Shown here piece after piece: positions 53,683-61,943 of a stretch of DNA of 64,000 bases. The notes beneath the pieces were generated by a model, which saw only the letters and a list, made by a program, of their open reading frames with translations, was not told the origin of the DNA and did no database searches. Where the stretch lies: NCBI RefSeq assembly GCF_002866025.1, contig NZ_LNDE01000004.1, positions 1-64,000 of the forward strand, read 5' to 3'. The DNA is from Thermotoga sp. KOL6. GTDB taxonomy: Bacteria; Thermotogota; Thermotogae; Thermotogales; Thermotogaceae. The position numbers were made by a program, and so were the translations under genes. Numbering within the stretch: position 1 is the stretch's first letter; every line of letters starts with the position of its first letter.

Positions 53683-55388
53683 TGTTAAGAAGATACAAAA
53701 AGTTAGGGGAAATACTCATTGAGAAGGGATTTTTAACCAGGGAAGAGCTGGAAGGAGCTCTTGAGATACAAAAAAGGATGAAAAAACCGTTGGGGGAAGT
53801 GTTAATAGAATTAGGATATATAACAGAAGATCAGTTACTCGAAGCTTTGAGCGAACAATACGGTGTTCCTATCTTGAAAGATCTCCCGAAGAATATACCT
53901 CTCAACGTAGTTGGCTCCCTTCCAAAGAACATCATCGAGTCCCTTCACGTTATTCCAGTGGAGAAAAAAGAAGATGGGACCCTTGTTGTTGTTACAGATA
54001 TTGGAACGAACATTCCAAGGATAAAACAAGAAGTTCGATTTCTTACGGGGAAGGATCCAGAGATATATCTTGTAACAACTCGAGACTTTTCCATGCTTTA
54101 TCAGACCTATGTTCTTGGAGTCCCGCTCGATCTTTTCGAAGAACCTTACGTTGCGATAGAAGAATCTGAAGTTCAAACAGGTGAGGAAGCGGAAGAAGAG
54201 GAAGAAGAAATTGCAGAAGAAGCCCCAATTGTTCGCTTGGTGAACAACATAATAAATCGGGCTATAGAAATGGGAGCGAGTGATATTCACATCGAACCTA
54301 TGAAAAGAACCGTGAGAGTAAGATTTAGGATAGACGGCATTCTGAGAAAAGTTTTGGAATATCAAAAACCCCAGCATAATCCTGTTGTGGCTCGTATCAA
54401 GATCATAAGTGGTTTAGACGTTTCTGAGAGAAGATTACCTCAAGACGGGAAGTTCTACACGATAAAAAGTGGAGAACAATATGATTTCAGGGTGTCAACC
54501 ATGCCTTCTACCTTTGGTGAAAAAGTTGTGATGAGAATTCTGAAGGTGTCTGCTGCGAACAAACGTTTGGAAGAATTGGGATACAGTGAGTACAACTACA
54601 AAAGAATCCTATCCCTTTTGGAGAAACCATATGGAATAATTCTTGTTACGGGACCCACCGGTAGTGGAAAATCTACAACTCTTGTTGCTATGATAAATCA
54701 TCTAAAAAGTGAAAGTGTGAATATAATTACGGCCGAAGATCCTGTGGAATATACCATCGACGGTGTTACACAGTGTCAAGTCTTCCCCGAGATCGGTCTT
54801 ACCTTTGCTCGATACCTCAGGGCATTTTTAAGACAAGATCCGGACATTATAATGGTTGGAGAGATCAGGGACCGTGAAACTGCTCAACTTGCAGTTGAAG
54901 CTTCTCTCACAGGACATTTGGTTCTGAGCACTCTCCATACGAATACGGCAGCGGGGGCCGTCTCCAGACTCATGGAAATGGGGATTGATCCCCATCTTTT
55001 GGGCACTTCTCTCATAGGTGTTATAGGTCAGAGGTTGGTACGAAAGTTGTGTGATGAATGTAAGGTCCCTGGAGAGTTTCAAGAAGAAAGATATCGTGAC
55101 TATTTCGAACAGTTTTTCGGGAATGTGCCCGAACAGATTTATTACCCCTCGGAAGAAGGATGTCCTGCCTGTAGAGGAATGAAATACAAAGGAAGGATGG
55201 CCATAGGTGAAGTTTTGATCGTGGACGAGGAGATCAAGGAGTTGATATCGTCAAGAGCCAGTGAAATGGAGATCGCAAAACTTGCCGTAAAGAAGGGAAT
55301 GCGTACCATGTTTGTGGATGCTCTTGAAAAGGTATTGCAGGGATTGACAAGTCTCGAAGAGGTTCTCAGGGTGACCACACCGGAATGA
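53682..55388 (+). CDS. pilB: PilB/GspE-type secretion ATPase
   Basis: 568 residues. An N-terminal MshEN/T2SE_N domain (LGEILIEKGFLTREELEGAL) runs to about 150, followed by an acidic linker and the ATPase core: DIHIEPMKRTVRVRFRIDG near 202, Walker A GPTGSGKST near 323, the Asp box and Walker B (RQDPDIIMVGEIRDRETA near 385), and a His box TGHLVLSTLHTN. Four Cys (CDEC near 451 and CPAC near 490) form a zinc site. It powers assembly of type IV pilus-like or type II secretion fibres. No other pilus gene is adjacent. ATG 53682 overlaps the ftsZ stop; GTG 53679 is also possible. Confidence 0.92.
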   Translation: MLRRYKKLGEILIEKGFLTREELEGALEIQKRMKKPLGEVLIELGYITEDQLLEALSEQYGVPILKDLPKNIPLNVVGSLPKNIIESLHVIPVEKKEDGTLVVVTDIGTNIPRIKQEVRFLTGKDPEIYLVTTRDFSMLYQTYVLGVPLDLFEEPYVAIEESEVQTGEEAEEEEEEIAEEAPIVRLVNNIINRAIEMGASDIHIEPMKRTVRVRFRIDGILRKVLEYQKPQHNPVVARIKIISGLDVSERRLPQDGKFYTIKSGEQYDFRVSTMPSTFGEKVVMRILKVSAANKRLEELGYSEYNYKRILSLLEKPYGIILVTGPTGSGKSTTLVAMINHLKSESVNIITAEDPVEYTIDGVTQCQVFPEIGLTFARYLRAFLRQDPDIIMVGEIRDRETAQLAVEASLTGHLVLSTLHTNTAAGAVSRLMEMGIDPHLLGTSLIGVIGQRLVRKLCDECKVPGEFQEERYRDYFEQFFGNVPEQIYYPSEEGCPACRGMKYKGRMAIGEVLIVDEEIKELISSRASEMEIAKLAVKKGMRTMFVDALEKVLQGLTSLEEVLRVTTPE

Positions 55389-56590
55389 AGTACTTTTCTA
55401 GAAGTCCAGAAGAGTGGAAGAAGATAGACGAAGAAAAGGAAAGAAGAGCGAGAGAAAGAAGGGATAGAATCCGCCGTAGGGCGAACCTCATAGTTGCTTT
55501 GAACTTCGTCATCGTAATTTTTCTCTTCTTCTTTACGAAGATCTTCTTCACAAATAAGCCGTCCGGTGTTGTGGGACCATTTCAAATAGTTATAGAGTCA
55601 AAAGAATCCTATCTTCCTAATGATTCCCTCGATGTAAAAGTAAAAATTTACAATAGAGAGAACAGGAAAGAAAAGCTCGAAATCGAGGATTTTCTTTTTG
55701 TAATCAAAAAGGAGAACAATACAGTGTATGAGTTTCAATATCCTCCAAGAGTAGAGAGGGAACTAGATAGGTTCGAAAGTGTTTTGGTATTCGATCTCTT
55801 GAGAGAAACAGAGTTGGGGAATCTAGCGGGTGGTGATTACACAATAACAGTTTCAATGAAGTTGAACGGGCAGAAAGTTTTTATAAGCAAAGTGGTGACT
55901 GTTATTGAAGAGTGGAGATTGGAAATAGGAGACTTAAAGGATTTCTACTTTCCATATGAAAATATCGAAATGTCCATTTTTCTCGAAAATATCAGTTTTA
56001 AAAACCGAAAAATAGAGGTGAAGACTTTGAGTTTGGTCGGCTTTGAAAATGGAAATAAAATCATTGAGAAAGACGTGCCCATAGAAAAGGTACTCGAAGT
56101 GAGAGCAATGGAAACGGTAGAACTTTATAAAGTGAATTTTTCTGCTCCGAGGAGTCCCGGTGATTACCTTCTCGAATTAAACCTAGAAACAAGTAGCGGT
56201 ATTATGAAACGTTCTGTACCGATTTCTATAGCAAAAACGTATCAGGAAGATTTGCACGGACTCACTCTGGTTGTTGAAGGGGAGAGATTTCTAAAGGCGA
56301 ATGAAAGATACGACTTTTCTGTGAAATTGTTAAATAACGAGAAGAAGAGAAAGTACATTATCTTGACAAATGTTTTGGTCGTTATTACCAAGAAGGAACC
56401 TGTGTTTTCTTATTCCATTTCGGAAGAACATAGAATAGTACTCGATGGATTCTCTTCAAGAAAAATTTTCGAGACAACAGCTTATGATTTGATAAAGTTC
56501 GATGAACCGGGGACGTATAAATTGGTCGTTATAGTGGAAAGCGAAAAAGACAGATTAATAAAAGAAATGGAAATAGTTGTTTCAGAGTGA
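55385..56590 (+). CDS. Unknown single-pass membrane protein
   Basis: 401 residues. A charged N-terminus (about 35 residues rich in Arg, Lys and Glu) is followed by one membrane helix, ANLIVALNFVIVIFLFFFTKIF, and a long outer part. The outer part contains at least two similar beta-sandwich-like segments, with stretches such as SYLPNDSLDVKVKIYNRENR and RYDFSVKLLNNEKKRKYIIL that resemble each other and suggest repeated Ig- or BsuPI-like domains. It lies between the pilB-type and rodA genes, with a 4-bp overlap, so an envelope or growth role is plausible. I do not recognise the family. Confidence 0.75.
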   Translation: MKYFSRSPEEWKKIDEEKERRARERRDRIRRRANLIVALNFVIVIFLFFFTKIFFTNKPSGVVGPFQIVIESKESYLPNDSLDVKVKIYNRENRKEKLEIEDFLFVIKKENNTVYEFQYPPRVERELDRFESVLVFDLLRETELGNLAGGDYTITVSMKLNGQKVFISKVVTVIEEWRLEIGDLKDFYFPYENIEMSIFLENISFKNRKIEVKTLSLVGFENGNKIIEKDVPIEKVLEVRAMETVELYKVNFSAPRSPGDYLLELNLETSSGIMKRSVPISIAKTYQEDLHGLTLVVEGERFLKANERYDFSVKLLNNEKKRKYIILTNVLVVITKKEPVFSYSISEEHRIVLDGFSSRKIFETTAYDLIKFDEPGTYKLVVIVESEKDRLIKEMEIVVSE

Positions 56591-56599
56591 GGTGATATC

Positions 56600-57667
56600 A
56601 TTCCTCATGAAAACAGGAGAATAGATTGGATCGTGGTGACTCTGATCCTTGTTTTGATGATATTTGGTTTGATTGTTTTGAGGAGTGCCACTTATGGAGA
56701 AAACGAATCTCTTTTTACAAAACAATTGATATGGGACGCAATTGGATTTTCATTGATGATATCGGTTTTATTCGTGAGAGATGTAACTATAAGAAGGTTT
56801 TCCTTCGTGCTTTACATGGTTTCGATAATTCTTTTGGTCTTAATTCTTTTCAAGGGAATCCCCATTGGTGGTTCCAAAAGGTGGTTTAGATTTGCAGGTA
56901 TTAGCCTTCAACCATCAGACTTGGCAAAACTTTCCCTCATCGTTCTACTCCCTTATATTCTCGAAAAGAGATGGTTTTGGAGAAGTTTGCTTTTTGCGTT
57001 GATACCCGCGATACTTGTTTTTCTCGAACCGGATCTTGGAACAACTTTTTCAATAGGACTCATTTGGCTCCTGGCTGTCTTGGCGTCTAAAATTGACAAG
57101 AAACCACTCTTCGTACTCTTGGTGATTGTTTTGATCTTGATGCCGGTGTTTTTCTTCTTCGGGCTCAAGGATTACCAGCGAGCTAGGATTCTATCTTTTC
57201 TGAATCCAGAGGAGTACGGAAGAAGTTACTCTTACAATGTTCTTCAATCCATACACGCGATAGGTGCTGGGGGGTTCTTTGGAACGGGTTATATGAAGGG
57301 GAAGGCAAATCTTATGGGATACGTCCCCGTTTCTCACACCGATTTCATAGTGTCCGTCATCGGTGAAGAGTTTGGTTTTATAGGTATTGTCTTTCTTCTT
57401 TCTCTTTTCGGGTTCTTCTTTTTCGAAGTTTCAAGATGGATTTTGAACGTGAAGGACGAGTACTGGGAAATTCTGATGGTTTCATCGTGTGGACTGGTGT
57501 GGTTTCATGTTTTTGAAAACGTCTCCATGAATATTGGTCTCCTTCCCGTAACTGGTGTGCCCCTTCCCTTCATCAGTTATGGGGGAACATCTACTCTTGT
57601 GTTTTCCCTCATAGTTGGCCTCATTCTAAAGGGTATAGCGATCGCTAGACTCGAAAAGAGAATGTAG
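56600..57667 (+). CDS. RodA/FtsW-type peptidoglycan polymerase (SEDS family)
   Basis: About 355 residues with ten membrane helices. SEDS motifs: GGSKRWFRFAGISLQPSDLAK near residues 88-108, FLEPDLGTTFSIG near 134, YNVLQSIHAIGAGGFFGTGY near 213, and PVTGVPLPFISYGGTS near 320. It polymerises glycan strands for growth or division. The only canonical starts in frame are GTG 56633 and 56636, poorly placed and cutting into the first helix. ATT 56600 stands three bases after GAGGTGAT, the same spacing as in two reverse-strand genes here, and restores the family-like NRRIDWI start. I therefore annotate an ATT start, as an inference. Confidence 0.85.
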   Translation: MPHENRRIDWIVVTLILVLMIFGLIVLRSATYGENESLFTKQLIWDAIGFSLMISVLFVRDVTIRRFSFVLYMVSIILLVLILFKGIPIGGSKRWFRFAGISLQPSDLAKLSLIVLLPYILEKRWFWRSLLFALIPAILVFLEPDLGTTFSIGLIWLLAVLASKIDKKPLFVLLVIVLILMPVFFFFGLKDYQRARILSFLNPEEYGRSYSYNVLQSIHAIGAGGFFGTGYMKGKANLMGYVPVSHTDFIVSVIGEEFGFIGIVFLLSLFGFFFFEVSRWILNVKDEYWEILMVSSCGLVWFHVFENVSMNIGLLPVTGVPLPFISYGGTSTLVFSLIVGLILKGIAIARLEKRM

Positions 57668-57716
57668 AGAACTTCCACTTTCAAGTGAAGGTCCTAAAAA
57701 AAAGGGGGTGAATGGT

Positions 57717-58367
57717 ATGAAAAAGTTCTTTCTGTTATCGCTAATTGTGTTCGTTTTTCTAACAGGTTGTATACCTCTTTTACTCCAAGACAAACAGGAA
57801 TTCGTAGTGGAAGTAGTAGGAGTTAGCTACCTTGAGGAAGTTAAAGATTGGTACCAACCATCCTACAGTGACTATTGGGCACAAGACTATCCTGTGATAG
57901 TACTTTACTATGAAAATAATACCTCTCAGTACGCCACAAGAACGAATTTTTACGAGCAGTCAGGTGATTTCGTTGCGGCTGCTGGAGAAATTGTTGATAA
58001 TACTGCAATAAAAGATAATCTGAACAGTATTTGGAAGAGTTACTCTCCTGAATACGATGTGGACGTGTGGTATCAACAAGATGCGGGAGAATGGCAAGCA
58101 AGAGTGAAACCCCTTTCAAAAGATGTGGTGCCGACGCCCAATTTCCTGTTTTTAGTTGAGTTCGAAAAAGTTCAAGGTGAAAACTATTACAAAGTAACTG
58201 AGATCTCTTCGAAATCACCTGATGAGAATGACCGTTATCATCTCGGAAATATTCAGGTAGATTCTTCTCATGGTTTTGCAGTGTTTGCTCAACGGATGCC
58301 ATCAACGAAGGTCACTCTCGAATCCGAGACGAAAATTCTCGGAGCAGAAGTTGTGTGGCCAAAATGA
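57717..58367 (+). CDS. Predicted lipoprotein, unknown function
   Basis: 216 residues. The N-terminus MKKFFLLSLIVFVFLTGCIP is a lipoprotein signal with lipobox LTGC, so the mature protein should be attached to a membrane by its Cys. The rest is a soluble domain with many Tyr and Asp, unlike any family I know. AAGGGGGTGA precedes ATG 57717; the frame also opens at GTG 57708 within that site. It is followed by the PEGA protein after 16 bases, so the two may work together at the cell surface. Confidence 0.8.
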   Translation: MKKFFLLSLIVFVFLTGCIPLLLQDKQEFVVEVVGVSYLEEVKDWYQPSYSDYWAQDYPVIVLYYENNTSQYATRTNFYEQSGDFVAAAGEIVDNTAIKDNLNSIWKSYSPEYDVDVWYQQDAGEWQARVKPLSKDVVPTPNFLFLVEFEKVQGENYYKVTEISSKSPDENDRYHLGNIQVDSSHGFAVFAQRMPSTKVTLESETKILGAEVVWPK

Positions 58368-58383
58368 GGAGGAGGTGTAAAGC

Positions 58384-59754
58384 ATGAGAAGATATTTTCT
58401 TTTCCTGATGATTCTTGTTTCGGTCTTTGTTTTTTCTTTCGATGTGAAAAGTATCATTATCTTCCCCGAAAAGCCCTACTTCACGGTAGATGTATGGCTT
58501 AACAAGCCAGAGGGGTCCGTCTACGAAATCGGTGAGAAAGTAGAAATATTCGTTAAATCCTCAAGAGATGCTTACATTCTCATCTACGATATAAACGCCC
58601 AAGGAAAAGTCACATTGATCTTTCCGAACAAGTACGAAAGTGACAATTTTGTGAGAGCCAACGAAATAAAGAAGATACCGGCCAAGAGTACCTATTCTTT
58701 GAGAATCTCTCCACCCTACGGGAAAGAGTACATTCAAGTTATTGCCAGCACCAAACCTATTCCCATTTTCAATCAACTGAAGGAGCTTGGGACGGCAAGA
58801 TCTTTTCCGACACTCTCCGAGGATGTGTCCGATTACGTTCAGAACAGATTGAAACCTTATCTCATGGGTGAATGGGTCTCCGATATCACCTATTTCTATG
58901 TCGGAAAGGCTCCCGCTTTTGGGACTTTAGTAGTTGATTCAGATCCCTCCAGCATGATTGTCTATGTGGACGGTTCTTACAAAGGAAAAACCCCTGTAAC
59001 TGTAATGGTTGATGAAGGAATGCACTATGTGACTGTTTATTTTGGAGACTATACTTTCTACAAAGAAGTGTACGTGGGAAAAGATCAAACAGTTCATGTG
59101 ATTGCTAAGATGCCTTCGGCTGAACTTTCTTTGAGTTCTTCCCCAAGTGGTGCGAGTATCTACGTGAACGGTGATTACAGAGGGGAAACTCCTCTCACAT
59201 TGAATATCTCTCCAGGAAATTACACGATTACCTTCAAGAAAGAAGGATATCAAGAGGAAACACGATACGTGAGTCTCAATGTGGGAGAAAGACGATCGAT
59301 TCATGTAAATCTCAAACCTCTTCGTGCAACACTCCAACTAAGAACAGATCCACCTGATGTAAATGTTTACTTGAATGGAAGGTACGTAGGAACGACCGGT
59401 CAGAGCGGACTGAATGTGGTATTAGATCCTGGTACTTACGAAGTCAAGTTGGAAAAGGAAGGATACGAAACAGAAGTCTTCACAGTGAGTTTAAAAGCAG
59501 GTGAAAACAGGGAGATATTCAAAAGATTGGAGAAGGAAGTTACTTTCTCAGAAGTCCGAATAGAAACTGAACCATCGGGAGCATTGGTGTATCTTAATGG
59601 ATACTATCACGGTGAAACACCGGTTACAATCTATATTCAGACAGGAACTTATGAAATAACCTTGGTGAAACCAGGTTACAGGACGATCGTGAAAACGGTT
59701 GTCTTCGATGAAGAAGAAGAGTACTTTAGATTCATTCTGAGCAAGATCGAGTAA
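58384..59754 (+). CDS. Secreted DUF4384 plus four PEGA repeats
   Basis: 456 residues. The signal peptide MRRYFLFLMILVSVFVFSF is followed by a DUF4384-like domain (about 20-175: YEIGEKVEIFVKSSRDAYIL...ITLIFPNKY-like LIFPNKYESDN). Four PEGA repeats follow, starting near residues 180, 247, 318 and 393, each with a core such as DPSSMIVYVDGSYKGKTPVT, SGASIYVNGDYRGETPLTLN or SGALVYLNGYYHGETPVTIY. PEGA repeats occur in surface-layer and envelope proteins. GAGGAGGTG precedes the ATG. Probably located outside the inner membrane, at the toga or cell wall. Confidence 0.88.
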   Translation: MRRYFLFLMILVSVFVFSFDVKSIIIFPEKPYFTVDVWLNKPEGSVYEIGEKVEIFVKSSRDAYILIYDINAQGKVTLIFPNKYESDNFVRANEIKKIPAKSTYSLRISPPYGKEYIQVIASTKPIPIFNQLKELGTARSFPTLSEDVSDYVQNRLKPYLMGEWVSDITYFYVGKAPAFGTLVVDSDPSSMIVYVDGSYKGKTPVTVMVDEGMHYVTVYFGDYTFYKEVYVGKDQTVHVIAKMPSAELSLSSSPSGASIYVNGDYRGETPLTLNISPGNYTITFKKEGYQEETRYVSLNVGERRSIHVNLKPLRATLQLRTDPPDVNVYLNGRYVGTTGQSGLNVVLDPGTYEVKLEKEGYETEVFTVSLKAGENREIFKRLEKEVTFSEVRIETEPSGALVYLNGYYHGETPVTIYIQTGTYEITLVKPGYRTIVKTVVFDEEEEYFRFILSKIE

Positions 59755-59793
59755 TTTGATGATAAAATTTAAGGTAATAAGGGAGGATCACTG

Positions 59794-60564
59794 ATGGAAG
59801 CAACGATTCTCGTGCTAGACGAATCCAAGATCACTTTTTTGGCTGTGAAAAACGCTCTTGAAAAGGACGGATTCGAAGTTCTATGGGCGAAAGATATTAG
59901 AGAAGCTGTATCTATCCTTCGAGGAAAAAAGGTAGATTTGGTTTTTGTCGATGTTTTCGAAGGTGAAGAGAGTCTGAACCTGATAAGAAAAATTCGGGAA
60001 GAGTTTCCAGAAACCAAAGTGGTAGTTTTGAGTGCTTACGTTAACAAAGATCTTGTAGTTGGTTCGGTGAAAGCGGGAGCATTCGATTATATTCTTAAGC
60101 CATTCAGACAAGACTACCTTTTACAAAGGGTAAAAAGAATTCTTTCCTCTCAAACTCCATATGGAGTTACTGTATCCATTAGGAGAAACATCGAAGACCT
60201 AGAACTTGCACTGAAATTTGGAGATATAGTGAAAAAGGAAATAAAGCGCTGTAGCAGATCTGGTGGGCATTTCTGTATTATGTACGTCAAATTCGAAAAT
60301 ATAACAAGAGAATTTGAAAAGATCAAGAAGGTTTTCAGGGAAACGGATTATATATTCCCGATTTCCGCCACTGAATATCTCTTTGTTCTTACGCTGACAG
60401 GTAAACATGGTATCACAGCTGTTACAGAAAGGATGAAGGATAAATTAAACCAAAATTTCTCATACGTTTTTGTTTGCTATCCAGATGATGGGAAGACATA
60501 CAATGAGATTATCCAGTCTTTAAAAGATAAGATAACAACTGGTTTAGGAGGGAACAAGCCTTGA
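59794..60564 (+). CDS. Response regulator with a degenerate GGDEF-like output domain
   Basis: 256 residues. The receiver domain (1-118) has ILVLDES with the acidic residue, the phospho-acceptor Asp in LVFVDVFEGEES near residue 51, Ser in VVLSAYV near 79 and Lys in YILKPFRQ near 102. The C-terminal 130 residues have the spacing of a GGDEF domain (RSGGHFCIMYVKFEN near 154; RETDYIFPISATEYLFVLTL near 179; YPDDGKTYNEIIQSLKDKI near 230), but the GGDEF motif itself is replaced by ISATEY. It would therefore not make cyclic di-GMP. No histidine kinase gene is adjacent. It overlaps the next gene by four bases. Confidence 0.85.
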   Translation: MEATILVLDESKITFLAVKNALEKDGFEVLWAKDIREAVSILRGKKVDLVFVDVFEGEESLNLIRKIREEFPETKVVVLSAYVNKDLVVGSVKAGAFDYILKPFRQDYLLQRVKRILSSQTPYGVTVSIRRNIEDLELALKFGDIVKKEIKRCSRSGGHFCIMYVKFENITREFEKIKKVFRETDYIFPISATEYLFVLTLTGKHGITAVTERMKDKLNQNFSYVFVCYPDDGKTYNEIIQSLKDKITTGLGGNKP

Positions 60565-61475
60565 AATTGATAGAGTCGGTACCGAACTTCAGCGAAGGGA
60601 GGAAGAAAGAAGTAATCGAAAAGATAGTGGACGAAGCTAGAAAATACAAAAAAGTATGGATCCTCGATTGGTCTATGGATGCAGATCACAACAGATCTGT
60701 TGTGACCCTGGTTGGAGAACCAGAAAGTCTTGTGAACGCTCTTTTTGATATGACAAAAAAAGCTGCAGAACTCATTGATTTGAGAAATCACACTGGTCAA
60801 CATCCAAGAATGGGTGCGACAGATGTCGTTCCTCTCGTTCCTCTCTACAACACAACGATGGACGAGTGTGTGGAGTACTCAAAAATTTTGGGTCGGAGGA
60901 TAGGAGAGGAGCTCAACATTCCTGTTTATCTTTATGAGAGATCCGCCACTCGGCCGGAAAGGCGAAATCTTGCAGATATAAGAAAGGGAGAATTCGAAGG
61001 ATTCTTCGAGAAGATAAAGGACCCAAAATGGAAGCCAGATTTTGGTCCAGATCGAGTACATCCTTCCGCTGGTGTAACGGCGGTCGGCGCAAGAGAGTTC
61101 CTCATAGCGTTCAACGTGAATCTCGGAACTAGAGATGTAAGAATTGCAGAAAAAATAGCAAGAGCAATTCGGTTTTCTAGTGGTGGTCTAAGATATGTAA
61201 AAGCGATTGGTATTGAACTAAAAGAAAAAGGAGCTGTTCAAGTGTCTATAAACATTACCAATCACAAAAAAAATCCGTTGTATCGTGTTTTTGAACTCAT
61301 AAAGATGGAAGCAGAGAAATACGGTGTCCCAGTTTTGAGCTCGGAGATAGTAGGACTGTTTCCTCTCGAATCTTTAATGCATACGATCTCCTACTATTTG
61401 AGAACAGATTTGAACACTAAAAAAGTCATAGAATCGAACCTTCTTGAAATTCTAGTCAAGGAAGCTGAACAATGA
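60561..61475 (+). CDS. Glutamate formiminotransferase (FTCD N-terminal type)
   Basis: 304 residues matching the formiminotransferase half of the animal bifunctional enzyme. Motifs: [21 protein letters not shown] at the start, [13 protein letters not shown] near residue 47 with the catalytic His region, [19 protein letters not shown] near 76-94, and [18 protein letters not shown] near 168. It moves a formimino group from formiminoglutamate to tetrahydrofolate. Stand-alone bacterial forms are also known to replace 5-formyltetrahydrofolate cyclo-ligase. No histidine degradation gene is nearby. Overlaps rlmH by four bases. Confidence 0.92.
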   Translation: MKLIESVPNFSEGRKKEVIEKIVDEARKYKKVWILDWSMDADHNRSVVTLVGEPESLVNALFDMTKKAAELIDLRNHTGQHPRMGATDVVPLVPLYNTTMDECVEYSKILGRRIGEELNIPVYLYERSATRPERRNLADIRKGEFEGFFEKIKDPKWKPDFGPDRVHPSAGVTAVGAREFLIAFNVNLGTRDVRIAEKIARAIRFSSGGLRYVKAIGIELKEKGAVQVSINITNHKKNPLYRVFELIKMEAEKYGVPVLSSEIVGLFPLESLMHTISYYLRTDLNTKKVIESNLLEILVKEAEQ

Positions 61476-61927
61476 AAATAAGGATCGTTGTAGGTGGAAA
61501 ACTGGATGGTTTTGTGAGAGAAGGGTTAAATCACTACAGAAAATTCTTAAAACGTTTTTGTAGGTTGGAAGTCCTTGACGTGAAACTTTCACACAAAGGG
61601 AACATCGAAGAAGTCGTGAAGCTGGGAACAAGGGAACTGGAAAAGAGGATACTGTCCAATAGTCTGATCGTTGTCTTGGATAAAAGGGGAGAACAGGTTT
61701 CTTCAGAGGAGTTCGCGAAATTTATCGAAGATGTGGAAATGAAAGGAAAAGATATGACGGTTTTAATAGGTGGGCCTTACGGGTTGAGTGAGGAACTTTT
61801 TCCCAAGGCTCACCGTGTTTTTTCATTGTCAAAGATGACTTTTACTCATGGAATGGCCACTTTGATCGTTTTGGAGCAGCTGTTCAGGGCGTTTAAAATT
61901 ACACACGGGGAGACATATCATTATTGA
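61472..61927 (+). CDS. rlmH: 23S rRNA pseudouridine-1915 N3-methyltransferase
   Basis: 151 residues, normal length for this SPOUT enzyme, which methylates the pseudouridine at position 1915 of 23S r[22 protein letters not shown] near residue 68, FVIGG-type loop here [14 protein letters not shown] near 93, and the C-terminal knot [20 protein letters not shown] with GETYHY at the end are diagnostic. Confidence 0.96.
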   Translation: MKIRIVVGGKLDGFVREGLNHYRKFLKRFCRLEVLDVKLSHKGNIEEVVKLGTRELEKRILSNSLIVVLDKRGEQVSSEEFAKFIEDVEMKGKDMTVLIGGPYGLSEELFPKAHRVFSLSKMTFTHGMATLIVLEQLFRAFKITHGETYHY

Positions 61928-61943
61928 TGGGGGTGAAACAAAA

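Noticed and set aside
57672..57692. Weak hairpin after the rodA gene as a terminator
   Set aside because: The stem around CCACTT/AAGTGA is imperfect and followed by A rather than T.
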